64,000 bases of DNA from Methylotenera sp. (GCA_030655015.1 JAURWJ010000006.1:1-64000), one strand, 5' to 3'. Shown: positions 52,353-62,620, counted from the stretch's first letter. Numbers and translations are program-made. Notes: generated by a model from the letters alone, not told the origin.

Positions 52353-53345
52353 TTACTGATGCCCCGCACGACTCAGCCTATCTAACACCGCGGTCCATTC
52401 TGGGGTATGCGGCGGCAACTCTACTAATAGGCAATCCACTTGCATTGCATCCAGACTGTGGAGCGTGCTATATAACTGCTCGGCAACTTTATCGGGCTGA
52501 TCGGGCAAGGTCATTGCCGTGCAGTTAGGAACATCGCCGTTGCCTATCAGCATTGCAGCGCAAGTTACCCGCGCCTTGGCAAAAGTTTTGCAGGCTTGAT
52601 TGAGCGACACTCTATCGTTAAATAGCCGTAGTGGCGTGCGCGGTGAATAATGCAAAGCATGCTGCCCCGGTACTTTTGGCATGGTTTGGTTAAGATCAAT
52701 ATTGATACCACCTGCGGCTTCATCGCTAGCGGTCACATTAGCCAGCTCAACATTCGCTATGTTGGCAATCGCTTCTTGACTAATCATGCCGGGGCGCAGT
52801 AATTGCCATTGCCCATTAGCTGCAACGCTAACAATGGTGGATTCAATCCCTACATTGCATGCACCACCATCTAACACCGGTATTGCTTTGCCTAGGCCGG
52901 CTTCTACATGCTGGGCGGTGGTTGGGCTTAACTGCGTAAATAAATTGGCAGAAGGCGCTGCAACACTTAAGCCGCTCTGTTTAAGCAAAGCAAGGGCTAA
53001 CGGGTGGTTAGGCACACGTAGCGCTACCGTAGACTCATCGCCACGCACCACGCGGGATACATGGTTTTTTGCCGGCAATACTAATGTTAGCGGGCCTGGC
53101 CAAAAGGCTTTTGCAAGCCTGATTGCAACCTCAGGGAACACCGTCACCCAATCGTTCACCTGGCTGATATCGCCAATATGCACAATCAATGGATGGTCAG
53201 CCGGACGTTGCTTAATGGCGAATATTTTTTTTAACGCCGTATCATTGGTTGCATCTGCCGCCAAGCCATAGACGGTTTCGGTAGGAATCGCCACCACTTC
53301 ACCTTGTTTGAGTTTGGCAATGGCCTGTTCTAAGCTGACGCGCAT
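52353..53345 (-). CDS. tsaC: L-threonylcarbamoyladenylate synthase (Sua5/YwlC type with C-terminal Sua5 domain)
   Basis: GEVVAIPTETVYGLAADATND; KQRPADHPLIVHI; SANLFTQLSPTTAQHV. Confidence 0.95.
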   Translation of the reverse strand: MRVSLEQAIAKLKQGEVVAIPTETVYGLAADATNDTALKKIFAIKQRPADHPLIVHIGDISQVNDWVTVFPEVAIRLAKAFWPGPLTLVLPAKNHVSRVVRGDESTVALRVPNHPLALALLKQSGLSVAAPSANLFTQLSPTTAQHVEAGLGKAIPVLDGGACNVGIESTIVSVAANGQWQLLRPGMISQEAIANIANVELANVTASDEAAGGINIDLNQTMPKVPGQHALHYSPRTPLRLFNDRVSLNQACKTFAKARVTCAAMLIGNGDVPNCTAMTLPDQPDKVAEQLYSTLHSLDAMQVDCLLVELPPHTPEWTAVLDRLSRAGHQ

Positions 53346-53464
53346 GATGTTTTGATTAAGGCTGAAAATGACATTTTACTACTTTAACCGTCCAAGTTAT
53401 TCAAATTGAAAATTTCAGGTTTGTAGCATCATGCGCTAAAATGCCTTTTTTAAAAGGAACACAC

Positions 53465-53791
53465 ATGACTCAAATCACAGTAGAAAATAATCCAAGCCAG
53501 CAACGTTTAGAAGCATTAGCAGTTACTAAATGGCCGACTTGGCAAAAAGAGGTTTCTGTTTTTCCATGGACTTTCCCTGAGCAAGAGATTGCTTATATTT
53601 TAGAAGGCGAATGTGTGATTACACCCACTGGCGGCGCCCCCGTGACTTTTGGCAAAGGTGATTTAGTGACCTTTCCAGCCGGCATGACTGCAAGCTGGGA
53701 AGTAAAGCAACCGCTACATAAACATTACCAGCTAGATGGTTCTAAGCTTTGTCAAATATATCGCCGCATTAAACTGGCGTTAAAGCTATAA
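53465..53791 (+). CDS. Cupin domain protein (DUF861-like)
   Basis: EVSVFPWTFPEQEIAYILEGECVITPTGGAPVTFGKGDLVTFPAGMTASWEV. Confidence 0.9.
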   Translation: MTQITVENNPSQQRLEALAVTKWPTWQKEVSVFPWTFPEQEIAYILEGECVITPTGGAPVTFGKGDLVTFPAGMTASWEVKQPLHKHYQLDGSKLCQIYRRIKLALKL

Positions 53792-53800
53792 CAAAATTTA

Positions 53801-54442
53801 TCACCCGGCTTTTCGAAACGTTAAATTAATTCGATATTCGCCAAAAGCCGGGTGATGACTCACCTTAAGTGGCAACACGCCGTGATAACGCAGGCGTGAC
53901 ACACCACCCCACACCAGCACGTCACCATGATCAAGCGGCAACTTCACGACTTTATCCGTCCTTGCAAAACAGCCCAACTGAAACACCGCAGAAACCCCTA
54001 ATGAAACCGAAACAATCGGCTGGGTAAAATCTCGTTCGTCTTTATCTTGATGCAAACTCATGCGCGCACCAACCTGGTAACGGTTGATTAAGCAGGCATC
54101 CGGCATAAACTCGCGATAACCAGTCAGCGCCGTCGCCGAGCGTGCCAGCGCCATAAAACTTGCCGGCATTGGAGGCCAAGGCTTACCCGTTATAGGGTCT
54201 TGTGCATCATAGCGGTAGCCTGTTTTATCTGTCACCCAGCCTAATTCCCCACAATTGGTCATGGCAACCGACATGGTAAAGCCACCTGGTGTGACCATAT
54301 GGCGAAATGGTGCAAGCGCTATCACAGTGTGCAAATCTTCAAGCATCGCTGTCTGCTCGCGTAGAGCGAACCCTCTTAGTAATACCGTGCCATCAGCCAG
54401 TTTTAAGGATTGAGGTGCATCTGTTTTATCAAACAAGTCCAT
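53801..54442 (-). CDS. alkB: Alpha-ketoglutarate-dependent dioxygenase AlkB
   Basis: ACLINRYQVGARMSLHQDKDERDFTQPIVSVSLG; HGDVLVWGGVSRLRYHGVLPLK; EYRINLTFRKAG. Confidence 0.95.
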   Translation of the reverse strand: MDLFDKTDAPQSLKLADGTVLLRGFALREQTAMLEDLHTVIALAPFRHMVTPGGFTMSVAMTNCGELGWVTDKTGYRYDAQDPITGKPWPPMPASFMALARSATALTGYREFMPDACLINRYQVGARMSLHQDKDERDFTQPIVSVSLGVSAVFQLGCFARTDKVVKLPLDHGDVLVWGGVSRLRYHGVLPLKVSHHPAFGEYRINLTFRKAG

Positions 54443-54583
54443 GGTTATTTCCTGATGCTTAACTAGCCCCTGTTATTCACTTTAAGGGGGTCGCAATTTT
54501 TCGATACTTGCCAAAATATACACGCATATTTTTGGGCTTGAATTTGCACTTTAGTTTTAACTGCGATTGTTTATAATCAACCA

Positions 54584-55195
54584 ATGCATACACAATATCA
54601 GCCAATATTGCAGTTTCTAAGTTCAATCGACCATGATTGGGCAAAGTTAGTTGCGACTGTTGGCGAGTGCAAATTTCAAACAAAACCTGAACGCGAACCT
54701 TATGAAGCCCTAGTACGTGCCGTAGCTTATCAGCAATTGAGCACCAAGGCTGGCGATACCATTCTGGGCAAATTTATTCGTCAGTTTGGTGCATTTCCCA
54801 CGCCACCACAACTCATTGCCGCTGAATTTGACACTCTGCGCGCTGTGGGGTTTTCTGGCAGAAAAATTGAAACGCTTAAAGCAATTGCCGCAGGGGCCGT
54901 GAGCGGCTTGGTACCATCGCGTGAGATTGCCGACAATATGAGCAATGATGCGCTGATTGAGCGCCTGATCACGCTCAAAGGCATTGGGCAATGGACGGTA
55001 GAAATGATGCTGATATTTACCTTGGCGCGCATGGATATACTGCCCGCTGATGATTTTGGCATCGCGGATGGCTACAGGCGACTAAAAAAGCTGGATGCTG
55101 CCCCTAAGCGCAAGAAAATGGCTGAAATCGGCAAAGCGTGGAGCCCTTATCGCACCATTGCCAGCTGGTATTTGTGGCGCGTACCAAAAGTATAA
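54584..55195 (+). CDS. alkA: DNA-3-methyladenine glycosylase II (HhH-GPD)
   Basis: LVRAVAYQQLSTKAGDTIL; LITLKGIGQWTVEMMLIFTLARMDILPADDFGI. Confidence 0.93.
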   Translation: MHTQYQPILQFLSSIDHDWAKLVATVGECKFQTKPEREPYEALVRAVAYQQLSTKAGDTILGKFIRQFGAFPTPPQLIAAEFDTLRAVGFSGRKIETLKAIAAGAVSGLVPSREIADNMSNDALIERLITLKGIGQWTVEMMLIFTLARMDILPADDFGIADGYRRLKKLDAAPKRKKMAEIGKAWSPYRTIASWYLWRVPKV

Positions 55196-55438
55196 GCGGG
55201 CTTGTTCAGTGCGTTAATCTGAAATCCAGTTCAGTGACCTTACATGGTAATAGGCCGTTGCCATCAATAAAAAACGAGCGAAAAGTGATAAAAATCGCCA
55301 TAAAACCTTTCATACTAGGGCATCTTATAGTCAATATTGCTTTAAAATTAACGCTTCGTAAAAGTTCGGTGCTATTTTTCTGATGTAGTATTTCAAAGTG
55401 AATGATCATCTATTAACGGTTGTAGCCAAGTCAGAGAA

Positions 55439-56809
55439 ATGGAAAGCGGCGTGATCAAATTAAATCAATTAAGCTGGAACAAACTTGGTCTTTTCCCCTT
55501 AGCGCTACTGTTGCTCAGTAACGCTGCTAACGGTGGAGAAGACATAGAAAATGCGCAAAAACGTATTCTAGAACTTGAGCGGCAAATGCAGCATATGGCC
55601 GAGCAGTTGAAAATGGTGCAGGATCAGTTAGCGCGTAGCAAGGACGATGCTACGCCAGCAACAGCAACTACAGCGAGCAATCGCCCAAGCGGAAGCCCGG
55701 TAGAGGCCACCTTTAAGAATGGGCTGGTGTTGCGTGATGCAACAGATGAATGGTCGTTACGTTTATATGCACGCACTCAGCTCGATTACCGACACTTTTC
55801 GCCTGATGATTTTTCTGCTGATACATTTAGTCTCCGTCGCGCGCGTCTTGGTACGATCGCGACTTTTTTGGATGATTTCAGCATGCGTATAGAGGCTGAG
55901 TATTCTGATACGACTGCAAAACTGAATGATGCTTGGTTAGACTACACGCATTTTAAAGGCGCTATGCTGAGAGTTGGCCAGTTTTATACCATGCATGGTC
56001 TTGAGCGCTCGCAAGGGGCAATGGATATTAATTTTATGGAAAGAGCATTGAGTGATAACTTGTTGGGCTCGGTGTATGAGCGTGGTGTAATGCTTCATGG
56101 ATCGCCACTGAAAGGCCTACATTACAACCTGACTTACATGAATGGTAGTGGGCAGAATGCTGATGAATCATCGTCACATGTGAGATCAGACAGCAAGGAT
56201 TGGTCGTTGCGGACTACGGGCAATTTAGCGCAATGGGCCGGTTGGCAGGATAGCGTTATTCATGTTGGCGGCACCTATGTAAGCGGCAAACAAGCGGCAG
56301 ACTCCCCTGTACCAACATTGCGCACCGAAGGCCGCGGCGTAAAATTTTTCTCAACGACAAATAGTGACAAATTTACAACGAAAGTTGACCGAACCATCAC
56401 CGCATTTGAAACGGCATTGGCACATGGGCCAGTCAAGCTTCAAAGTGAATATATGCATGCAAATTTTGATGGCGTGGGCTTTGATCGCGACATGTCTGCA
56501 TGGTATGCCAGCCTGCAATGGTTGGTAACGGGTGAGCAGTACGCTAGCGTGTATAAAAATGGCGCCTTTGGTGCCATAGCGCCAACCAATGATTTCCGTT
56601 ATGGCAATGGTGGCTGGGGTGCGCTGGAGCTTGGAATGCGTTATACCCGTTTTGATGCCTCTGATTTTAATGCAGTGCTGGTTAACCAAGCGCAATACAC
56701 AGACGGTGCCGACGCTTGGACGTTGGGCGCAAAGTGGATGCCTAACACCCATGCTCAGCTACAGCTCAATTATGTGCGTACTGCTTTCGACTCACCTATT
56801 ACTCTATAA
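55439..56809 (+). CDS. OprO/OprP family outer-membrane porin
   Basis: N-terminal coiled coil then YARTQLDYRHFSPDDFSADTFSLRRARLGTIATFLDDFSMRIEAEYSD...ARLGQFYT-like LRVGQFYTMHGLE. Confidence 0.85.
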   Translation: MESGVIKLNQLSWNKLGLFPLALLLLSNAANGGEDIENAQKRILELERQMQHMAEQLKMVQDQLARSKDDATPATATTASNRPSGSPVEATFKNGLVLRDATDEWSLRLYARTQLDYRHFSPDDFSADTFSLRRARLGTIATFLDDFSMRIEAEYSDTTAKLNDAWLDYTHFKGAMLRVGQFYTMHGLERSQGAMDINFMERALSDNLLGSVYERGVMLHGSPLKGLHYNLTYMNGSGQNADESSSHVRSDSKDWSLRTTGNLAQWAGWQDSVIHVGGTYVSGKQAADSPVPTLRTEGRGVKFFSTTNSDKFTTKVDRTITAFETALAHGPVKLQSEYMHANFDGVGFDRDMSAWYASLQWLVTGEQYASVYKNGAFGAIAPTNDFRYGNGGWGALELGMRYTRFDASDFNAVLVNQAQYTDGADAWTLGAKWMPNTHAQLQLNYVRTAFDSPITL

Positions 56810-56895
56810 TGGTAAAAAGAATAATAATGAAGATGCGATCAATATACGCATGCAGTATGATTTTTAGTCAAATGCATTGCATTGAGGAGATCTGA

Positions 56896-57798
56896 ATGTT
56901 GAGAAGTGGCTGGCGTTATGCACTGTTGCTGTTGATGCTGGTTGGTTGCAGCAAAGCTGAAGAAAAAGCTTACGCGCCCAGCTTTAGTGAGTTCAGCAAC
57001 GGTCAGACCAAAGAATATATCATCGGCGTTCATCCCTTGCATAATCCACAGCGGCTGATGGAATTGTATGGTCCCATCATCGAATACATTAATGTCAATA
57101 TGCCGGAGGCGCATTTCAGGCTTGAGGCTTCACGCAATTACGAGGAGTTTGACAAAAAGTTATACAGTGGCTATTTCGATTTTGCCATGCCAAATCCTTA
57201 CCAAACTGTACGCTCACTTAAGCATGGCTATCGAATTTTTGCCAAGATGGGCAATGATGAAGACTTTCGTGGCATTATTTTAGTGCGCAAAGATAGCAAA
57301 ATCCATGAAGTCACCGACCTTAAAGGTGAGGCCGTTTCGTACCCGGCGCCAACCGCGCTGGCAGCCACCATGATGCCGCAGTATTATCTGCATACGCATG
57401 GCATTAACGTCAACACGGACATTGAAAACCGTTATGTAGGCTCGCAAGAATCCTCTATTTTAAGCGTATTGCGTGGTCATGTGGTGGCGGGTGCTACTTG
57501 GCCTGTTCCGTGGAAGGCGTTTAGTGCTGAGTATCCTAAGCAGGCTAGCCAACTGGAAGTAAAATGGCAAACCGAACCTTTGCAAAATAATGGCTGGGTC
57601 GTGCGTTACGATGTAGCCGCGCCCATCGCAAATAAATTCCAGGTACTTCTTTTTGATCTGAACAAGAGTGAAGACGGGCGGCACATACTGCAGCGTCTGG
57701 CAATTACTAATTTTGAGCCCGCTACGGATGAAACTTATCAGCCAGTACTGGATTTTCTGGATGCTTTTTCAAAGCAGGTGCGAAAGGTTGAGTGGTGA
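56896..57798 (+). CDS. PhnD-like periplasmic substrate-binding lipoprotein
   Basis: Lipobox LLMLVGCSKA; IIGVHPLHNPQRLMELYGPIIEYINVNMPEAHFRLEASRNYEEFDKKLYSGYFDFAMPNPYQTV. Confidence 0.88.
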   Translation: MLRSGWRYALLLLMLVGCSKAEEKAYAPSFSEFSNGQTKEYIIGVHPLHNPQRLMELYGPIIEYINVNMPEAHFRLEASRNYEEFDKKLYSGYFDFAMPNPYQTVRSLKHGYRIFAKMGNDEDFRGIILVRKDSKIHEVTDLKGEAVSYPAPTALAATMMPQYYLHTHGINVNTDIENRYVGSQESSILSVLRGHVVAGATWPVPWKAFSAEYPKQASQLEVKWQTEPLQNNGWVVRYDVAAPIANKFQVLLFDLNKSEDGRHILQRLAITNFEPATDETYQPVLDFLDAFSKQVRKVEW

Positions 57799-60764
57799 AA
57801 CCCTTGCATTTTTTTGTGAAGTGGCTCCGGCACGCAAAGTCTTACTGGGGTCATTCTATTAGGCGGCAACTCGTGCTGTCGTTCAGTTTACTGTCGCTGT
57901 TACTCACTGCAAGCTTTAGCTATTTGATGTTTACACACCAGCGTGATTTTCTTTACACGACTGAAACTAATCGCACCGTAAGATTAGCCAATGTGCTGGC
58001 TTCCAGTAGTGCTTCATGGGTGCTGGCGAATGACCTAGCCGGCTTGCAAGAAGTCATCCTTGGCTTTTCAGGTACGCAAGACCTGAAATTTGCGAATGTG
58101 CTGTCAATGCGCGGTGAAGTATTAGGTTCCACAAACCCAAATCATATTGGACGTTTTACTACAGACCCAATAAGTCGGAATTTACTGACATCTCCCGCAC
58201 AGCAAAAAGTTTTAATTGATCAATCCTCATTGCTGGATATAGCCGTGCCGATTATGGCGGGCGAGCGTCACATCGGCTGGGCAAGGGTTGAAATGACGCG
58301 CGCTTCATCAAATGCCAACCTATGGCTACTCGGATTGTCTGGTTTTAGCTTTTCTCTGCTCGCCGTGGTTGCGGCTTTTCTTGTAGCAACCTGGCTTGCT
58401 AGGAGGCTAACGCGCAACTTGTATCATTTGATGAAGGTTACCAACGCCATTGAGCAAGGTCGGCATGATGTGCGCTCAACAATCTCTAATAAGGATGAAG
58501 TTGGAAAATTAGCGCATGGCTTTAACCGCATGGTAGATGCACTCAGTGATTCTGAGCTAAAACTAGGGCGCCTTAATCAGTTTTATGCAGCATGGGCAGA
58601 ATGTTCCGAGATTATTGTACGAGAAAATAACGAACAAATACTGCTCAACAGCATTTGCCAGATACTCGCTAATCGCGTGCCATTTGAACTAGTTTGGATT
58701 GGGGTGCCGGATCAGGATGGATGGCTTTACCCAATTGCATCCGGTGGTGCTGGCTTGGATTATTTATCGGAGATTAAAGTATCAATCGATGCTGAAATCG
58801 AAGAGGGCAAGGGGCCGTTGGGCACAACGATACGTGAGGGCATGCCGAACATAGTGAACGATTTCTTGAATGATAAAAAACAAGCCTACTGGGTGCCACT
58901 TGCCACTAAATTCAATTATCACTCTGTCGCGGCATTTCCTATTTTTAAGCAAGGGCGCCCTTATGGCGGTATTGCCGTCTATTCTGCCGAGCTTAATTTT
59001 TTCAATGCTGAATTGATCACACTAATCAACGGCCTTGCCGATGATATTAGCTTTGCCTTAACCAAGCTAGAACTTGAACGCCAAAAACTGGCTGATGTTA
59101 TTAAACTTGAGCAGGCGGCTCAGGTGTTTGAACACAGCAAAGAAGGTATCCTAGTGACCGATGCCAATAAAAAAATCACCTCTGTTAACAAAAGTTTTAC
59201 TGAAATTACCGGATTTACGCCCGAAGAGGCCATTGGCCAGAATCCCCGCCTGTTAGCTTCAGGCCGCCATGATGCCGCTTTCTTTAAGCAAGTCTGGGAG
59301 GCGCTCGCCACAACCGGTAGCTGGCAGGGTGAACTGTGGAATCGCCGTAAGAGTGGTGAAATTTACCCGGAGTCGCTCACCATTATCAGTGTTAAAGGAG
59401 ATACCGGTGCAGTCATCAATTACATTGGTATATTTGGTGACATTTCTGAACGTAAGCTTGCTGAAGAGCGTATTCAACAACTCGCGCATTACGATGTGCT
59501 CACCGGCTTGCCTAATCGCTTGTTATTCAGCGACCGTCTTGAGCAATCGCTTATCAATGCACAGCGGAATCAATCCAAAGTCGCGCTATTGTTTTTGGAT
59601 CTCGACCGCTTTAAACAAATTAACGATACATTAGGGCACGATATTGGCGATGCGCTACTGAAAATGGTGGCGCAACGCCTGATAAGTTGCGTGCGTGAAC
59701 AGGATACGCTATCAAGGCAGGGCGGTGACGAGTTTATAGCGGTTCTGCCAGATGCAGACATCGCAGGTGCCGAACTGGTGGCGGCTAAAATGTTAGATGC
59801 CATCATTCAACCGTACTTGATTAACCAGCATGAGTTTCGCATATCATCGAGCATCGGCATTGCGGTTTACCCTGATCAAGCACAGGATGCTGAGTCGCTC
59901 ATTAAGTATGCCGACGTAGCCATGTATCAGGCCAAAGATAGCGGTCGCAACAAATACCTGCGCTTTGACCCTAGCATGAATGCCAGCTCGCATGAACGTT
60001 TGCAACTTGAAAATGGCTTGCGTACCGCTGTGGATCGCCAAGAGCTACGTCTTTACTATCAGCCGCAGATAGACCTGATTGATGGTCGCATTATCGGCTG
60101 CGAGGCGCTGGTGCGATGGCAACATCCCGAGTTAGGAATGATATCGCCAGCCACATTCATCCCTTTAGCGGAGGAAACCGGTTTGATTATGCCAATCAGT
60201 GATTGGGTATTAGAGGAAGCATTGCGGCAAGCGCGTGTCTGGCGCGATGCCGGGCTACCTGAAATCACGGTGGCCGTTAATCTTTCAGCCTTGCAGTTCC
60301 GTCAACGCATTTTAAATGAGCAGGTTGGTGCCTTACTCAAAAAATATAAGCTACCGCCGCACGTGCTTGATCTGGAGCTCACCGAAAGCATTCTGATGCA
60401 AGGCATAGATAGCGCGTTATCTATGCTGCATGAGCTAAGTATCATGGGTGTTGGGCTTTCAATTGATGACTTTGGTACTGGCTATTCTTCGCTGTCTTAC
60501 CTCAAGCGCTTCCCGATTCAAAAGTTAAAAATTGACCAATCTTTTGTGCGTGACATCACCACCGACAGCAATGATGCCACCATGGTTAAAACGATCATTT
60601 TAATGGCACATAGTCTTAGGTTGCATGTGATTGCCGAAGGCGTAGAAACCGAAGCGCAGGCGGACTTTCTACGTGCGTCGGGTTGTGAGCAGGCGCAAGG
60701 CTATTTTTTCGGTCGCCCCGTAGCCGCGGATGAATTCACTAAACTTTTACAATCAAAACTTTAG
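57792..60764 (+). CDS. Membrane sensor with HAMP, GAF, PAS, GGDEF and EAL domains
   Basis: Two TM segments around a periplasmic region; RQGGDEFIAVLP; GCEALVRWQHPELGM; DDFGTGYSSLSYLKRFP; overlaps upstream phnD-like gene by 7 nt. Confidence 0.93.
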   Translation: MVKPLHFFVKWLRHAKSYWGHSIRRQLVLSFSLLSLLLTASFSYLMFTHQRDFLYTTETNRTVRLANVLASSSASWVLANDLAGLQEVILGFSGTQDLKFANVLSMRGEVLGSTNPNHIGRFTTDPISRNLLTSPAQQKVLIDQSSLLDIAVPIMAGERHIGWARVEMTRASSNANLWLLGLSGFSFSLLAVVAAFLVATWLARRLTRNLYHLMKVTNAIEQGRHDVRSTISNKDEVGKLAHGFNRMVDALSDSELKLGRLNQFYAAWAECSEIIVRENNEQILLNSICQILANRVPFELVWIGVPDQDGWLYPIASGGAGLDYLSEIKVSIDAEIEEGKGPLGTTIREGMPNIVNDFLNDKKQAYWVPLATKFNYHSVAAFPIFKQGRPYGGIAVYSAELNFFNAELITLINGLADDISFALTKLELERQKLADVIKLEQAAQVFEHSKEGILVTDANKKITSVNKSFTEITGFTPEEAIGQNPRLLASGRHDAAFFKQVWEALATTGSWQGELWNRRKSGEIYPESLTIISVKGDTGAVINYIGIFGDISERKLAEERIQQLAHYDVLTGLPNRLLFSDRLEQSLINAQRNQSKVALLFLDLDRFKQINDTLGHDIGDALLKMVAQRLISCVREQDTLSRQGGDEFIAVLPDADIAGAELVAAKMLDAIIQPYLINQHEFRISSSIGIAVYPDQAQDAESLIKYADVAMYQAKDSGRNKYLRFDPSMNASSHERLQLENGLRTAVDRQELRLYYQPQIDLIDGRIIGCEALVRWQHPELGMISPATFIPLAEETGLIMPISDWVLEEALRQARVWRDAGLPEITVAVNLSALQFRQRILNEQVGALLKKYKLPPHVLDLELTESILMQGIDSALSMLHELSIMGVGLSIDDFGTGYSSLSYLKRFPIQKLKIDQSFVRDITTDSNDATMVKTIILMAHSLRLHVIAEGVETEAQADFLRASGCEQAQGYFFGRPVAADEFTKLLQSKL

Positions 60765-60767
60765 CAG

Positions 60768-61313
60768 ATGAAACTTAGTGACATTGCCATGCTTTATGTT
60801 GCAACGCTAAGTGTTGTAACACTAACAACGCCTCATGCACATGCTGGAGCAATTGACTCTGCCGCTATTGTTTCCGCGCATAACAAATTGCGCACAGAAG
60901 TAGGCGTAACTAAAAAGTTAACTTATTCACCAACCTTAGCGGCAAATGCTCAAGCTTGGGCCGACCACTTAAAAACAAGCAGTCATTGCCAGATGCGCCA
61001 TAGCAACGCAAACGCCCAGTATGGAGAAAACCTTTATTGGGGCAGTGCCCTGTCATGGTCCGATGGTCGCAAAGCGTTGCAAAAAGTATCGTCTGAGCAA
61101 GTGGTCAATCGTTGGGGCAGCGAAAAAGCTGATTACGACTACGCTAACAATCAGTGTGTACCGGATAAAACGTGCGGACATTACACGCAGATAGTCTGGA
61201 GCACCACCACTAGCGTCGGCTGTGGAATGGCAGTCTGCACTGATACACAAGAACAAGTGTGGGTATGCCGTTACCAGCCTGCCGGCAACTGGGTAGGCAA
61301 AAAACCCTACTGA
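60768..61313 (+). CDS. CAP/SCP (PR-1-like) domain secreted protein
   Basis: Signal peptide; HNKLRTEVGV, GENLYWGS, CGHYTQIVWSTTTSVGCGMAVC, WVCRYQPAGNWVG. Confidence 0.94.
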   Translation: MKLSDIAMLYVATLSVVTLTTPHAHAGAIDSAAIVSAHNKLRTEVGVTKKLTYSPTLAANAQAWADHLKTSSHCQMRHSNANAQYGENLYWGSALSWSDGRKALQKVSSEQVVNRWGSEKADYDYANNQCVPDKTCGHYTQIVWSTTTSVGCGMAVCTDTQEQVWVCRYQPAGNWVGKKPY

Positions 61314-61435
61314 GTAGTAGGCCAAAAATGCGCATTGATATTCAAGTTATTTTGGCTCACTGCGGCGGTAGCATGCTGTTATTTTTAAACTTAAATTAAA
61401 TTGTAATTGCCGTAAATTAAGTGTATAAATTAGGT

Positions 61436-61605
61436 GTGGCTCTTAAACATAAGTTTTAAATCTTACCGTTTATCAGGAGACGTTTATCGACACTTCAATC
61501 ATTGATCATCAGTAGTAACTACCTAGGCCAGTGATTGATAACTGGCAATATCGGCATCCCATAAGCCGAAACACAACGCCGCTTTAATGCGGCGTTAGTA
61601 TTTTT
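61436..61605 (+). ncRNA. Candidate structured small RNA with intrinsic terminator
   Basis: TTGTAA-N17-TATAAA (61401-61429); stem TCAATCATTG/CAGTGATTGA; GTAG-TAA-CTAC and TCGGC/GCCGA hairpins; terminator aacgccgc-tttaat-gcggcgttagtattttt (61575-61605). Confidence 0.5.
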
Positions 61606-61743
61606 ATTGGGTGAGTAGTCAATAATATATCTGCTATGATGCATTGAGCGTAATTAACTTTAAGCTGGATATTAACTGTAAGCGCCGGCCACTAAGTCTA
61701 ACTTATTAGTCAATTTTTATGCCTTCTAACACTGCAATTTATC

Positions 61744-62481
61744 TCATCTGTCAGTATTGTGGATGTGGCAATGCCGATCCAGTTCAATGAGCTGTGTCAG
61801 TAATTCAGAATGTGCCTGTACATGAAGAATGTAGCGCGGCACATTGTGAGCCGTGGATTGTGACATAAATGGTTCACCCCAGAAACTCACTAGCGCTTCT
61901 GTGGCGCCATGTGGCTGAGTGTCGGCCAATATGAAAGATAAGTTCTTTTGAAGTGAGCACCAACGCGGTTCCTTTACTTTGCTTGCGCCTATGTTGCTAG
62001 CAAGCTTTGGTAGGACGTCTGTCTGCCACACGCCTTGCTGGCTGGCATCAAGCACGAATTGAACGCTGGTTACGTGTGGGTTTTCAATCATAGGGCGTAA
62101 CAGGGCATCGAAAAGTGGCTGGGTTCTATACATCGACAAACAAACGTTAAACAGGGTTGCCTCGCCGCGCATATTGCGCGCAAATTGCTCGTTTGATGTG
62201 CGAAGCTGACGTGGGCCGATAAGCACAATATCTGGAACCGCCAAGGATGCATTGATATTCGATACCATTTTGAGTATATGTTCCACCTGCTCTGCAGTTT
62301 GTTCATTGTTTCGTGTATGGCGCATGAAATTGATAAACAGGAGTGCCATCAGGGTGAGCACGACCGGCAAAATGATATGCTCATCTATCACATGCAGAAA
62401 GTGCAAAACAATGGCCACCACGGCAGCCAAAATGCCTGCGATAGCATCCCACTCATAGCTAAGCAAACGATTTTTCTTCAT
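61744..62481 (-). CDS. Hypothetical two-TM protein with C-terminal soluble domain
   Basis: Intact 245-aa ORF with two N-terminal TM segments; no family recognised. Confidence 0.7.
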   Translation of the reverse strand: MKKNRLLSYEWDAIAGILAAVVAIVLHFLHVIDEHIILPVVLTLMALLFINFMRHTRNNEQTAEQVEHILKMVSNINASLAVPDIVLIGPRQLRTSNEQFARNMRGEATLFNVCLSMYRTQPLFDALLRPMIENPHVTSVQFVLDASQQGVWQTDVLPKLASNIGASKVKEPRWCSLQKNLSFILADTQPHGATEALVSFWGEPFMSQSTAHNVPRYILHVQAHSELLTQLIELDRHCHIHNTDR

Positions 62482-62620
62482 GTGAGCCTCAATTTTCTGC
62501 AGAAGTTAATGCCTGCTCCACATTAGTATCTGTAACAACAGGTATGCATATCACCTGCCATGGAGTATGTGTTCATTATCATATTCGCGCACTTTCTCGC
62601 CTGAGTTAGATGCTGAATCA

